64,000 nt of DNA, from NCBI GenBank assembly GCA_030581615.1, contig JAKTTT010000044.1:1-64000 (forward strand). Reading direction: 5' to 3'. This document shows, in pieces, positions 11,057 through 22,664 of the stretch (position 1 is the stretch's first letter; each line of letters opens with the position of its first letter). The translations under genes were made by a program, and so were the position numbers. This stretch comes from Alloascoidea africana. Taxonomy: Eukaryota; Ascomycota; Alloascoideomycetes; Alloascoideales; Alloascoideaceae. The notes under the pieces were generated by a model, which was given only the letters and a program-made list of their open reading frames with translations, was not told the DNA's origin and searched no databases.

Positions 11057-11902
11057 TCAAGAATTAGTGTCATGTACCTTGGTTTTCCCTTTTCCAATAA
11101 ACTCTTGCTCCTCATCGCTGCTAGAATCAAGATCCAAGTCTTCCTCCCCAAAGAAATTTCCAAAATTTGGTGCTCTATTCGCTTGAGTGTCAGACACCCC
11201 AGTTTTTGTGGTATCCGATACAGAAGAATCACTTTCTTGAGCTGCCTTAGAAGTGGAAGGCAGCGATTGGTCAGAGTCTATCTCCGAGTCTTCATCATCG
11301 GTCGAGCTATCAGAATCTTTCATAACATGATCAACAGAATTCTTGACCTCTTCTATAAGAGTCTCTGACTCTTCCAAAAACTTTGTATCAGTAAACCTTG
11401 AGCTAGATTTGCTCACTTGTTGGTTAACAATAGCCTTCAGCTTTGCCAGCTTCTTTTCAGTGGCTTGCTTTTGTAGAGTTGGTGCTGTTTCGAGATATTC
11501 AACCAGTTCTTTTGCCTGTCGTATACTCTTCAATCTTCTCCCATCCAAAGATCGATAGCTATCATTCTCATTTGCTTTCTTCTTGCCTCCTTTCTTTCTA
11601 GACATTCGTCCTCCTTGTGCTCTTAGCATAGACCCGAATCCTCCTTTCCCTCCACATAGGCACATGCTATGCCTTATTTCGATCAAATGGCTGCTGGAGG
11701 GAACTAGTGTGGATATTTTCTCATCAGCACTTTCCCATGAGAGTCTTGTTCCATCTTGAAAAGAGAACCGCGACCGTTTCCACGCCGTCTCAGGGGTATA
11801 GCTTCTTAAAACAGAACGAAGCTCTCCAACTGTTCCTTTTTCTGAAAACCTGAAGACATAGTTATCTATGCCTGGTACGCTTTTGACGTAAAACTGGATC
11901 AT
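11057..11902 (-). CDS. SDE2: SDE2, ubiquitin-fold-processed splicing and genome-stability factor
   Basis: Sde2 is made as a precursor with a ubiquitin-like N-terminal domain; deubiquitinases cut after a Gly-Gly, and the Lys-started C-terminal part joins the spliceosome (S. pombe) or acts in replication stress (human). This 281-residue product has the ubiquitin-like fold at about 1-85 and the signature CLCGGKGGFGSML with cleavage expected between Gly85 and Lys86. Then come RMSRKKGGKK, the conserved LDGRRLKSIRQAKELVEYL, a coiled-coil segment (about 130-190) and an acidic Ser/Asp-rich tail. S. pombe Sde2 is about 263 residues, so length fits. S. cerevisiae has no Sde2. I considered an extra 3' exon after GKGKTK, but the possible donor is poor and no branch point follows. 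Divergent from TUF1 over about 185 bp. Confidence 0.9.
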   Translation of the reverse strand: MIQFYVKSVPGIDNYVFRFSEKGTVGELRSVLRSYTPETAWKRSRFSFQDGTRLSWESADEKISTLVPSSSHLIEIRHSMCLCGGKGGFGSMLRAQGGRMSRKKGGKKKANENDSYRSLDGRRLKSIRQAKELVEYLETAPTLQKQATEKKLAKLKAIVNQQVSKSSSRFTDTKFLEESETLIEEVKNSVDHVMKDSDSSTDDEDSEIDSDQSLPSTSKAAQESDSSVSDTTKTGVSDTQANRAPNFGNFFGEEDLDLDSSSDEEQEFIGKGKTKVHDTNS

Positions 11903-12087
11903 TGGTGCTGGTCTTTACAATGCGTGAGACAACGGCAGGACCTGGATACAAAAGCATGCACCAACACCTCTGCAGTTGTGCCCTAATACCGTTTCGCCAG
12001 TGCAGTTATGCTCGGCCTATCTTCGCAGGCGAAAAAAGTCCAACTGATTTTTCACCTTCTAAATCAACCAGCTTAACAGTTGAAGCA

Positions 12088-13591
12088 ATGATTGTCGCGC
12101 CATCCTTAAGGTCAGGCCTGGGTGCTGTAAAGGCTACGTTTAGATCGATTCTTCCAGCTGTTGGTAAGTCTACCTAAAGTTAAAGACTATGCGATTTTTC
12201 TAGGCTTTTTGGCCTCTATGATTGGTTAAGCATCCTTTTGTGTATCTGGATCTAATTCATAACTAAATCTAGCAGGATCATGCTATAGAACTCCTCAGGT
12301 GGGTCCTTTGAGACAAGGTAAGCAATCATCATATTGCAAATTTGAAGCGATCTTTTAACAAGAAAAAAACTAACATAAGAAAATAGTCCTAGCTAGGGGT
12401 GCTGCATTTGAACGTTCAAAGCCACACATGAATATTGGTACCATTGGACATGTTGATCATGGAAAGACCACCTTGACTGCTGCCATTACCAAAGTGTTGG
12501 CAGACCGTGGTGGAGCCAAGTTCTCTGACTACAGCGCCATTGACAAGGCACCTGAAGAGAGAGCTCGAGGTATCACCATCAATACCGCTCATGTTGAGTA
12601 CGAAACTGAAAACCGTCATTATGCCCATGTTGATTGTCCCGGTCACGCTGATTACATCAAAAATATGATTACAGGTGCTGCCCAGATGGATGGTGCCATC
12701 ATTGTCGTTGCTGCTTCTGATGGTCAAATGCCTCAAACCCGTGAACATTTGTTATTGGCTCGTCAAGTTGGTGTTGAACACATTGTCGTTTTTGTTAATA
12801 AGATTGACACTATCGATGACCCTGAGATGCTCGAACTTGTAGAAATGGAAATGCGTGATGTTTTGAGTGAATATGGTTTTGACGGAGAAAACACTCCAGT
12901 CGTCATGGGATCTGCTCTTTGTGCTCTTGAAGGTCGCGAAAAGGAGATTGGCGAGGACAGAGTCGTTAAGTTGTTAGAAGAAGTTGACCGACATATTCCT
13001 ACTCCCCAGCGTGACACCGAGAAACCTTTCTTGATGCCAATTGAAGACGTTTTCACAATTTCTGGCCGTGGTACTGTCGTTACTGGACGTGTTGACAGAG
13101 GTACCTTGAAGAAGGGCGAAGAAGTTGAAATTATTGCTCATGGCGAAACCCTGAAGACCACTGTTACAAGCATTGAAACATTTAAGAAAGAGCTTGACTC
13201 TGCTATGGCCGGTGATAACCCTGGAATTCTGCTCCGTGGAATCAGAAGAGACCAAGTTCACAGAGGTATGGTCGTCTGCAAGCCAGGAACTGTCAAGGCC
13301 CATTCCAAGTTTTTGGCTTCTATGTACGTTCTGACCAAAGATGAGGGTGGTCGTCACTCTGGCTTTGGTGCTCACTACAGACCTCAGATTTTTGTGAGAA
13401 CTGCTGATGTTACAGCTGATCTTACTTTCCCAGAAGGAGCAGATGCTTCACAAATGATCATGCCTGGTGATAATGTTGAGATGGTTGTCTCTCTCTTACA
13501 CCCAATTGCTATTGAGAAGGGACAAAGATTCAACCTTAGAGAAGGTGGTAAGACCGTCGGAACTGGTTTTGTTACTCAGATCCTTGGCTAA
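12088..13591 (+). CDS. TUF1: TUF1, mitochondrial elongation factor Tu, two exons
   Basis: GTPase that brings aminoacyl-tRNA to the mitochondrial ribosome. Exons 12088-12163 and 12393-13591; the 229-nt intron has donor GTAAGT, an ACTAACA branch and acceptor CTAG, phase 1. Product 424 residues. Exon 1 supplies an amphipathic presequence ([19 protein letters not shown]) joined to [20 protein letters not shown] motifs: GHVDHGKT (G1), RGITIN (effector), DCPGHADY (G3), NKID (G4), SAL (G5), then beta-barrel domains 2 and 3 ending GFVTQILG. Conserved Leu positions are encoded by CTG, which shows standard CUG decoding. Earlier in-frame ATGs exist upstream, but the chosen start gives a clean presequence. 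Confidence 0.96.
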
Positions 13592-14221
13592 TTTTCTGAA
13601 GAGAAAAACTGTATATGAATAATTACTATCCATCTTTTTTTGTTGTAAATAGAATAAAATTGAAGAGATTTGGTATGAATTGATAGCTTCTATATACTCA
13701 AGAATACAATTTGAAAAGATCTAGAAGACCTTGGACGAAAGTTAAGATACATTTACTAGCTGTTTAAACTGAAGACCAGACTGACATTTTGAGCATTTGA
13801 CTCTCAACTTCACCGATCTGTACTGAAAAGTACATCCGGTCCAGGTATTACGCAGAGCTTTGTCTTGAGCCAATGAACGAGTCCTCATACAGAAAAGTAG
13901 CTAGAATACGCAAAGGCTAATGAACAAATCTCTAGTTTAATAATTTTCACTGGCTGGATTCTTAAAAATTAAAGTAGTGTCCAAGTAACTTGTAATCGTA
14001 GCGCAGAAAAGTGTTGGTGGTTGTGGACGTAATCGGCAAGTGATTTCCTCTCACTCTAACTGGCTTTCTTCCGCGTAATTCAAAATATCAACTTTCCAAC
14101 TTCTCCAACTACCTGATTTCGCACCAGGATCACCCACAATCCTTTCTTAGTTTGGTATGCGAACTTTTTTTGAATGTTGACTCATTCTCTCTAATAGTCG
14201 ATTCTTAAAGTTTTTTAGAAC
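13592..14221. other. Gap between TUF1 and MIC60
   Basis: Terminator region of TUF1 (AT-rich, TTTTTTTGTTGTAAATAG-like tract at about 13634-13652) and promoter of MIC60. No coding sequence or RNA gene seen. Confidence 0.5.
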
Positions 14222-16094
14222 ATGCTTCGAGTGGCCGGAACCAGATCTGTTCAAGGATGGACGGGAAGAGCAATAACTTTACGTTTGGCAGTACGTTGAA
14301 ATAGCTATTGTTTTGCTTATTCTAGCTTATACACCAAGTTCAGTAAACATTCTGACCAGCTTATGTTCTCTAATATAGTCTACAAAGTCTACGGCCAACC
14401 CCTCGCCCAAGAAGCTTTCATTTCCTCCGCCACCTATTCCTCCGACAATCGCACCGAAACCCGTAATTCCTTTGACTTCTGCGGAGACAACCTCACAAAC
14501 TCGAGGTCAGGAGAAGCAACCCTCGCCGACTAAAACGTCACCCGGGGAAAAAGGATCTGGAGGCAAAAGGAAAAAGGGTAGATTTAGGAAATTCGTTTAT
14601 ACTACCACCATTCTTGGAGGAATTGCTTATGGAACTGGAATTGCTCTTTCATTACAAAACGACTATGCTCGAGACTTGTTTGTCGAGTATTTTCCATTTG
14701 CAGAGCCTTTGGTTTTCTACTTTGAAGATCTCCAGTTTCAATCCAAGTTTCGGACTGTTGATTTGAAAAAGCTGCCTACATCCGTTGAAGACAAAACTGT
14801 CCCTATTTCTTACGGAGGTATCAGCTCGAAAAGCTTAGATCTTCCGCTTGACTCCCAGCATGCCATTGATATAACCAAGCCAGGGCCACACACTTCTTCC
14901 ATTGACGCTAGAGCAACAGAATTGGGTAGTCCTGTTGAGAAAGAAGCACCCGCATCGAAAGTTGTTTCTCCAGCGGGCCCCTCTAGCTTACCGGTAATTC
15001 TGCTTAAAGATTCTGACCCTCTCATCAGATCATCTATCGATTCTCTAAATAAATTGATTGTTGAAGTTAATGAAGCAAAGGTGTCAGACGCAACGGTGAA
15101 CAAAGTTGCCCAGAAAATAAAAGGCCTCTCGGATGAAATTGTAGCTCTTCGTTTAGAGCACGAGAAGAAGGTTAGCAGCAATAAATCTGTGCAACAAGAG
15201 AAGTTTGTAGAGGAGAGCAAGATTCAAGAGGCTCAGCTCATGGAGGAAATAAACAAGCAGCAACAGCAATGGGCGGAGGAGTTCAAAAAGGAACGAGAAT
15301 TACTCGAACAGACTTATCAACAGCGCTTGCTGATAGAAATCGAGGCTACCAAGAAGGCAATTTTTGAGGCATCCGCCAACGCCATTAGTGCTCAGCGTAT
15401 TCAACAAGAAAAGCTATTCGCAAAGCAGGTTTTTGATAGAGTTGAGAATGAGAGAGGAGGAAGATTGGGTAAGCTCGAAGAGTTGGAGAAGTCATTTGAA
15501 GACATTGAATTGCTCTCTGCAAAGGTTGATGATTTGATTCTTCAAGCAACAAAAGCCTCCAGTTTACATTTAGCGGTTAACAAGCTAAAGTCAGCTTTGT
15601 CAGGATCCCATCCGGTTCCTTTGAAATCTACTATCGAGGAAATTAAAGGGTTGGCAGGAGATGCCCAAGGAGAACACGAAAAGCTCCTTCAGCTAGCTGT
15701 TTCCCATATCTCTAAAGAGGTTCTTGAACAAGGCGTATTGACAAATGCCCAACTCGCGACACGATTTCGTTTGTTGATTCCCGACCTTCGTGACGCTTCG
15801 CTCTTACCGCCTAATGCGGGTATTGCAGGACATTTAGGATCAGTAATTTTCAGTAAATTTTTGTTTGCAAAGGCTGGTTCACCAAAAGGCGATGATGTTG
15901 AGAGCATAATTGCAAGAACAACAAATGCATTAGAAGAAGGGCGAATCGCTGATGCCGTTGAGCAGGTCAACTCCTTGAAAGGGTGGCCCAAAAGCTTAGC
16001 TAGCGATTGGATTAAAGAAGGTCGAAAGCGGGTTGAAGTAGAATTCCTTTCTGAGGTCCTAAACGAAGAAGCAAAGTTGTTTGGCCTTAAATAA
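14222..16094 (+). CDS. MIC60: MIC60, mitofilin, core MICOS subunit
   Basis: Shapes cristae junctions in the mitochondrial inner membrane. Exons 14222-14290 and 14379-16094; the 88-nt intron has donor GTACGT, a CTGAC branch and acceptor ATAG, phase 0. Product 594 residues. Exon 1 is an Arg/Thr-rich presequence (MLRVAGTRSVQGWTGRAITLRLA). After a Pro-rich linker and a basic patch comes one membrane helix (about 95-115, TTTILGGIAYGTGIALSL). A long coiled coil with Glu/Lys/Gln-rich heptads covers about 275-420. The C-terminal mitofilin signature domain follows (GIAGHLGSVIFSKFLF, then EGRIADAVEQVNSLKGWPKSLASDWIKEGRKR). Order and length match fungal Mic60/Fcj1 (about 540-680 residues). Confidence 0.95.
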
Positions 16095-16395
16095 ATTGAA
16101 AGCTTAGTTCGATTAAAGGTCTAAAAATTGCATATACTTTATTGATACAAAGCTTGGCCATTGCCAGTGTGAAAATTGCAGACAGTAGTGAATACAAACT
16201 AAAGATAATTCCAACTGGTATTGAGTCCCAAAATAATACTATGTAACTATCAATCTTTCCCCCAAACCCTTAGAAGTATCCTGTCCTCTGTTCAAATTTA
16301 AGAAAATGCCTGCTTCTATGGCTCGAATATAAGTTAAAAAGAGGGAAATCAAGTGGTGTCGGGTACAAACTTACCCACTCTAGGAAATAGGTTTG

Positions 16396-17393
16396 TCAGC
16401 AATTGCAACCAGAGGCAGTATTTGTGCTGGGCCGAGACAAATCAACTCCTTTCAAAGTCTGTCTCTGTCTCGTTACACTTTCTATTGGTAACTTCTTTGC
16501 AATGGACGCAAAAATCTCGGTAACGTTCTCTCCTGTCTTTGCAGAAGTTTCAAAGAATAATAAGCCAGACTCTCTGGCATATGCTTCAGCTACCTAATGA
16601 TAGGAAAAGATGTTAATGATCTTGAGTATGAGAGAGAACCCCTTTTGTTACATACACCAGTTTCAACTTCCCTTGAATCTTGTAGGTCCAGCTTGTTTCC
16701 AGCAAGTGCTATTATAATGTTCTCGTTGGCCTGACGTTGTAACTCTTTCACCCAGGCTTTAGCCCTATCTAGTGAACTCTTTGAGCGGCGATTAGTTGCT
16801 GCTCTAATTGAAAAAGCTTCAGAAATCATGACACATACAGATTGAGTAATATCATAGACAACCACTGCACAATTTGCATTCCTATAGTACATCGGGGCTA
16901 GAGACTTGTATCGCTCTTGACCAGCAGTGTCCCTACACAATGGAATTAGAGTGGTTCAGATAGAGTTTAGATAAGAAATGTATCTTACCAGATTTCAAAT
17001 TTGATAGTTGTATGTTCATCCAGAGAGATGGTTTGTGTAAGAAAGGCGGCTCCAATTGTTGATTCTCTAAACTCATCAAATTGATCCTAAATGAATGGAA
17101 TATTTGTTAGATAAGTTCATGCATGATTCCTTCCACTATGTATATACCTTTACGAATCTGTGAACAATTGAACTCTGTAGAAAAATTTTTATTAATCAAA
17201 ATCCAGAGTTCAAATAATTGTGCTTCTTTTTTATACCTTTCCAACGGCTGATTCGCCTATCATTGAAGTTAACAATTAGGACAGCAAACAAAAATGGTTC
17301 CAAGTTCTGGCATTGCCTCATCCACTTACCAAGTAACACCAGTTTAAACTGGGCAAATCGAGCTGACGATGTAGACGACCGAGAAGCATCCAT
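16396..17393 (-). CDS. VPS21: Rab5-family small GTPase (Vps21/Ypt52-like), seven exons
   Basis: Early endosome Rab. Exons: 17393-17330, 17256-17237 (20 nt), 17174-17148 (27 nt), 17086-16989, 16932-16839, 16778-16656, 16593-16396; introns 73, 62, 61, 56, 60 and 62 nt. Product 207 residues. Motifs: LVLLGESAVGKSS (P-loop, built from three exons), [10 protein letters not shown] (switch I), [18 protein letters not shown] (switch II), [14 protein letters not shown], and a C-terminal CNC for double prenylation. IGAAFLTQ and APMYYRNA place it in Rab5. The wording around VHRFVKDQFDE resembles Ypt52 and other parts resemble Vps21, so the symbol stands for the family rather than one S. cerevisiae paralogue. 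Intron 5 is 60 nt with no in-frame stop. Confidence 0.93.
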
Positions 17394-19976
17394 TGTGCTT
17401 AGTTTTAAGGAACAAAAAAAGGTTCTCGAATGAAAACAAGCGCGCGCAAAAAGGCAAAGAAATAGATGAAGATCGTCTGCCTAAAGGATAGTGATGATGA
17501 GATCACTGAGATCCTACCCCAGGCCGGTCTCAAATATACGCGTTGTTATTCACTTTTACACGAAAGCATATATGACAAGCATCATGATTCTGTTCAATGT
17601 GAATGTCATGAACGCGCTGTCCTGTATTTCCAAAGACAGCAAGTTGTTTAGGAATTTGGTCTTTTTGATTCAATGTCTTTGAAATTATGGAATTTGTCAA
17701 TAATTATGGCTCACCAATATCTTGAAGTCATCTTGGGAGTCTTGACAGTAAAGCTATCTTTTGTTTTCTCTATTACCACTTTTTCATCGTGAAACGTGTT
17801 TTTCTATTGTGAGAATATCTGTTAGGTTCTTAAACATTTAAATTCCCTTAGAAGTCAAGGTTTTGATAAAAGTAAGGAGTAATGGCAGTTTTCTACTATA
17901 AAGTAGACGGCAGTTTGAGAGATTTGAAACCATAAGCAGGATAAGAAGGTTCTCTGTGGATAGACATTCTTAGTGCCAAATTGGTTTTCATTATAGCTAA
18001 ACTACGTGGGAGAATTGTTTTCGCGGATAATGACGCCAGATTTCACATTCTAACTTAGATATCTGAAATAACAACATCAATAACTTTGCAAATCAGTGTT
18101 CACGTCCTTGCTAGTCAACTATTTCAAAAGATTTTTGTCCATGAAAAAGCGGATTTCATTAACTTTTAGAAGAGAGAGCTATGCTGTTGAAATCAACGGA
18201 AAGTAGCGGTCGGTATCAAAAGTAATCCATAACTTTCGGTCATGAAAGCATCCCAAGATTAAGCTAGATATACTCCAACACACTCTTCCTTGATCCAAAT
18301 CGCTATAATATAACTGTTTTGAATAATTTCAGCGCCATTCTATAAAAATCTATGAACAGAGGTTGGTTTGTTGATTGAGAAATGCACCATGGCTCTTACA
18401 GTAGTACATCTGAGCTCTGACTACTTGAGAATTGAGAACGTCTTTAGTCAATGTCAGTACGGCGTTTTTTTCTTTTAAAGTGTGTCTTTCTTCTTTGTTC
18501 GGACGTTACCAGTAGATATTTTTTCGTCTGATACCGCCTTCTGTGCTAACAAAAATAATAGATTTCAGTTAATGGTATCGATTTACAACATCCGTAGAAG
18601 TTATTCCGTCCCAAAGAACTAACTCTTGATCGTTACTCCTGGGCTTCCACTACATTTCCAGAATTTGAGAGCACATTTTCACTATTCACACTCTATAGTC
18701 AAAGCTAATCCACTAGTATTCGTTTGCTTTAGCAGCTTCTTTGAGTACTCCAGGTTCCAGCCTTTTGTTTTCATGGGTTACAAGTGTGGTTTATGTATTC
18801 GTTTCAGTCATGCCCTATCATCCTCCCAAACCGACCAAGCAGTTTTTTTAATTTCTTAAGAACTATTGCCATTATTTTTTCATGTCACGCTTATTTATTC
18901 TGATATGTAGCTAAAATTTCGGTTTCTCAACTTTCAACGATGATGTATTCATCCCCTACTTTTAGAAAATATTCAGATCGCTTGTGCACTTGTATAGCCA
19001 TGCTAATAGATTCTCAATTTCTCGTGAAGCATACGAAATAAAGTCAATTTCTGAATTACTGAATAATGTAGTCATTCCTCTAGCTAAAAAATAGATTAAG
19101 GATAAGAGAACAGGTGTATTGCAGTCATTTTTCTGATAGCTTGAGCAAAAACTACAATCTATTAATCGAGTATGGAGGGACGGAGGAAAAGTTCGACTTC
19201 GCGCGTCACAGTTTCAACTACATCTTAAAGCAAATACACTGGATTTTTAATCCAGCTGTTGATATATATATGTGTGATATGAAAAGGCAATGGTAATGAT
19301 TCTGAAAAGAACAAAATTCGTCAGTTTTATAATTCTAAAAATCTTCGGAATACTATAACTCTTCATAATTTTCGCTGGCTTATATAAAGGTTACAGAAGA
19401 TGCCCGATTTGTCTGAAAAGATCTGAATTTGGTTTAAATGGCACCTAATACGATGTGTGAAAAGATTTCTGTGCTCTGTAGTGCTTCCCGGTCAGAAACA
19501 TCAATTGTACCTTGTTAGCTCTTTGCAAGTCTCTCGTGTTACTGCTGTCACTATACCTTTCACAAGAAACCCTAAAATTAATTGCTAATTTTTCGTTTTT
19601 TCTCTTCTACAAATATCATTAGATTGACCAGCAGAAGAAAGTTTGGTTTTTGATTACTGTCTGATTGAAAAAGAGTTGCAAACGGCAATAGGAAAGATTC
19701 AGTCCGCGTATTAAAATTGACAAAAGAGTTGTTTAAGTTCCAGAAACTGGAAAAAGTAATGTTGCATATTATTAAGTGAAATAGGAGATAAAGAACAGAT
19801 TGATTACTGATTTTGGCCGTTACTTGAAAATGGCATGGCACAACACTTAGGGGATTCTAATAAAGATTAGAAAAACTATCAGCAGCGACCCAAAGCCTTG
19901 TTATAAAAACCAACCCTATTCAAATGCAGGACTGTGTGTATTAGCTTTCTTATTTTGGTTGAGCATCATGGATGAT
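17394..19976. other. First part of the gene-poor tract
   Basis: Promoter of the Rab5 gene at the left end. The rest is AT-rich with only short chance frames. I see no tRNA, repeat family or conserved domain. Isolated CTAAC-like sites (for example near 18053 and 18546, plus strand) hint that spliced transcripts cannot be ruled out. Confidence 0.45.
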
Positions 19977-20688
19977 TCACCCTTGTTTGTCGTCGTACTT
20001 AGTTCCTAGCCCATAAGGACTGCTTGTTAAGCCTAGATCTCCCCTAAAATTTAGTCCCCACTCTTTTAGTGGTACACAATTGGGATCCTTTAAATGAATG
20101 GGTACAAGGTCAGATTTTGACGCAAAATCCACATGAAACCATGTGCAAATGGAAGAGAACACGGGTAATTGGGGTTCATAAACACCAATAATGTTGAAAT
20201 CTACAGAAAATTGTTGTTCGGGTGATTACAACACGGAAAGGACTTTCACAAGATTATCAAGACAAATCTAGCTCTAAAAAGTCTTGTATTCTGGTAGTCG
20301 GCTAATTTAATAGCCCGATTCAACAACCACTACTACTTTTCTTTTGGATCAACGGTTTGGCAATGGGTATCCTAGATATTTCAAATTCTTAGGGTTCTAT
20401 TGACCATTAAGATAACTGTGTTGCACTCTCGTAGTCCACAAAAAAAGTTGTAGATAATAAAATCCTTACTGGGGTTATGGTCACTTGACTTGGAGTTCTG
20501 TATGCTCGCTTTAAGGCGGTCATGTTTAGTTCTATTAAAGATCAGTGATGATGCTGCTTCACCGGGCATCTTCAACGAGTCTGAGGTTGCCAGAAATAAT
20601 TGGAAAACACCCTACAGAAGCTGTTACCTTTTTGCTCGAGGGTACTTTCAATGTGATCTAGATCAGCTACTCTCCATGCTCCAATCAT
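19977..20688 (-). CDS. Tentative three-exon gene of unknown function
   Basis: A possible minus-strand gene: exons 20688-20628, 20580-20470 and 20200-19977, introns of 47 and 269 nt (donors GTAACA and GTAAGG, acceptors CTCAG and TGTAG). All phases agree and give 131 residues. The last exon has an 82-codon open frame with protein-like content (NIIGVYEPQLPVFSSI, then CTWFHVDFASKSDLVPIHL and KEWGLNFRGDLGL). No signal peptide or domain is recognised. Weak points: the first intron is shorter than the others in this window and neither intron has a clean CTAAC branch point. It could be a relic rather than a live gene. Confidence 0.3.
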
Positions 20689-20940
20689 CGTAAATTAACT
20701 GCAGAATACCAAAGGAGTTCCCAAAAGAAGACAACTTCTGCTCTCCAAGGTTTTACAAGAATCCATTGCTCGTATCTTTGAGCTTCTCATGATGTTTATG
20801 ATAATATCTAACAGAGCAGTTCTGCTTGAGGAATAAGATGGAGCGCAAAAAACCGCTATCAAAATATACTTAGTCCATTGTGAAGTAGCTATTGGCCGAT
20901 GCATACACAAATTAAGGCCTTTATTGCATACATGATGCAT

Positions 20941-21130
20941 TTCGACACTTACCATGGACCAAACTTGTGTGAGGATTGCACTTGAACTCTGTCCGATGTA
21001 AATATTCCCAAAAGCGTTTCCAATAGACCCATTGATTCCAACACTGGTACTTATAAGTCTTACTGCAAACTCGCCGACATATATAGCGTTGAGTGCACTG
21101 ACAAATACTTGTCTACGATCGCAAAATCAT
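20941..21130 (-). pseudogene. Transporter-like segment, possibly a relic exon
   Basis: A minus-strand frame between an in-frame stop and a GTAAGT donor-like site reads QVFVSALNAIYVGEFAV, then GINGSIGNAFGNIYIGQ and SSAILTQVW. The run of small residues and the GN...TQ pattern is reminiscent of a late transmembrane segment of siderophore-type MFS permeases. No start, no other transmembrane segments and no partner exons are evident, so if it is a permease it is a remnant. The resemblance is weak and unverified. Confidence 0.2.
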
Positions 21131-21901
21131 CTGTTGGCTTGCCCTTCCTAATCACTTCATTTAGTAGTATTTTAAGCACATTTCCTTAAAAAGCCTTTTT
21201 TTAAAAAAGTGTTAGGTCATAGAAAAAGAACAAACAAAAACATAAAACCAATTGAGTTAATTAATTAGCTTAGAATGAGACTTCTCCTCATGTGGGGTAA
21301 AAGAGATAAATCTTTGAGAGAGTATGTTCAGCGAAAATTTAAACGAAAAACGGCGACGAGAATAATAATAATAAAGAACATAAGTAGCAAATCTGTCACA
21401 GGACAATGAAGCATTTTCTAGTCAAAAAAGATTAATGTACAAGAGTTAAAATACAAGAACTATCGTTAATGGAATCATTGATATGAAATATGAATAGAAA
21501 CTCCCCTGTTGCTATGGCTTACCAGTGCTGGGCCCAAATAATAATGCTAGAATGGTAAAGATAGATCATAAAATGCCTCCAAAATCTGGTAATATGGGTT
21601 GGTACTAGTCGATAAGATGAAAAGCAATTCCCAAGAGCAAGCTAAATGATAAACAAAAGAGAATAAGAACGAACAATACGTCTTTCGTTGATTCGGAAAA
21701 AAAAAATGCTTGAGAATCGATCAAAAAGCAAAACACAACATGTTTTTCAAAGCAAAAGCATTGCTTGAGTGTATGGATATTTTGAAAGCTTTGTTCAAGA
21801 TCGTGTTTGTCAAGATGTTTGCTTGCAAACGAGAAATCCAATTTATACCCTTTTTGTAGCTGAAGTCCATGATTATCAGCTAGGATGTTTTTTAAGTCGT
21901 C
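21131..21901. other. Gap inside the gene-poor tract
   Basis: AT-rich with several A/T runs. No coding sequence, RNA gene or repeat recognised. Confidence 0.4.
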
Positions 21902-22664
21902 TTAGCTTTTAATTTCAGCGAAACGAGCATAAGCCATGAAAAGTATCATCCCTATGATGCCTGACAGAGCTATCCCTAGATATGCTTCCTCGGAAAACAG
22001 CTTTTGGTGCCTCGGACTTACTTGCTGGCTTTACCGAGTCTAAATAGTTTCTTGTGCTTGGTTTTCTACTACCTCTTATGATGTCATCGTCAAATTGAAC
22101 TAGAAAAAAGTCTATTCTCAGAGTTGATCCCTTTTCTATCAGCGCCTGAATCTTGAATTGCTTATGTTGTATGTCTCTTTGATGGTTAAAATATATCTGA
22201 CCTGATGCTCTACCGACAAACTGAGTCACAGAAGATCCAACGCCCTTCATGTAAGGCCCTTTGACTTCAAACTGGAGGTAGAAAAGAGGAAACAGTTAGT
22301 ATTTTTTTTCAATTGGTTATCAACGACTTTTCCAAGTTTAAATAAGCAATGGCGCATAGCTGTGTCTGATGGTGGGACTAATGATAATAACCAATTAATG
22401 CTCAAACAATGACGAGAATCACCTCCACCAATATTAGAATATTACTAGGGGGTCAACAAGAGGAAATGAATGACATAGAGCAAAACATATGAAAGAAGGT
22501 CAAGAATAAAAAGACAAACAAGCTTGTGCGAATGCCCAAAGAATAAGACGGTAAGTACTTACGGTTAACGCCGAGATCCCAAAGTTCGACTTATGAGCAT
22601 CGACTGAGCATTCGCTCGAGTATAAAAAGGTATAAGATTTTGAAGATGAGCTTATTGACGGCAT
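21902..22664 (-). CDS. Probable spliced gene, small protein with C-terminal membrane helix
   Basis: Exon 1 (22664-22563, 34 codons) ends at a GTAAGT donor. A 291-nt intron follows with a perfect TACTAAC branch point (about 22294-22300), a pyrimidine tract and a CCTCCAG acceptor; exon 2 opens at 22271 in phase 0 and reads FEVKGPYMKGVGSSVTQF. The frame stays open to 21915. A 46-nt intron (22021-21976, GTAAGT...CTAG) would instead shift to a frame that encodes IALSGIIGMILFMAYARF and ends at 21902, giving 141 residues with a C-terminal membrane helix. The first junction is convincing; the 3' end is not settled. I do not recognise the family. The nearest plus-strand TATA (22621) may belong to another transcript. 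Confidence 0.45.

Noticed and set aside
10909-11232. Possible extra 3' exon of SDE2
   Set aside because: The donor-like GTACAT after GKGKTK is weak, no branch point lies before the candidate acceptor, and the 281-residue product already has the family's usual length.
12428-13591. CUG-Ser decoding
   Set aside because: Several CTG codons in TUF1 sit on invariant leucines of EF-Tu, so standard decoding is used.
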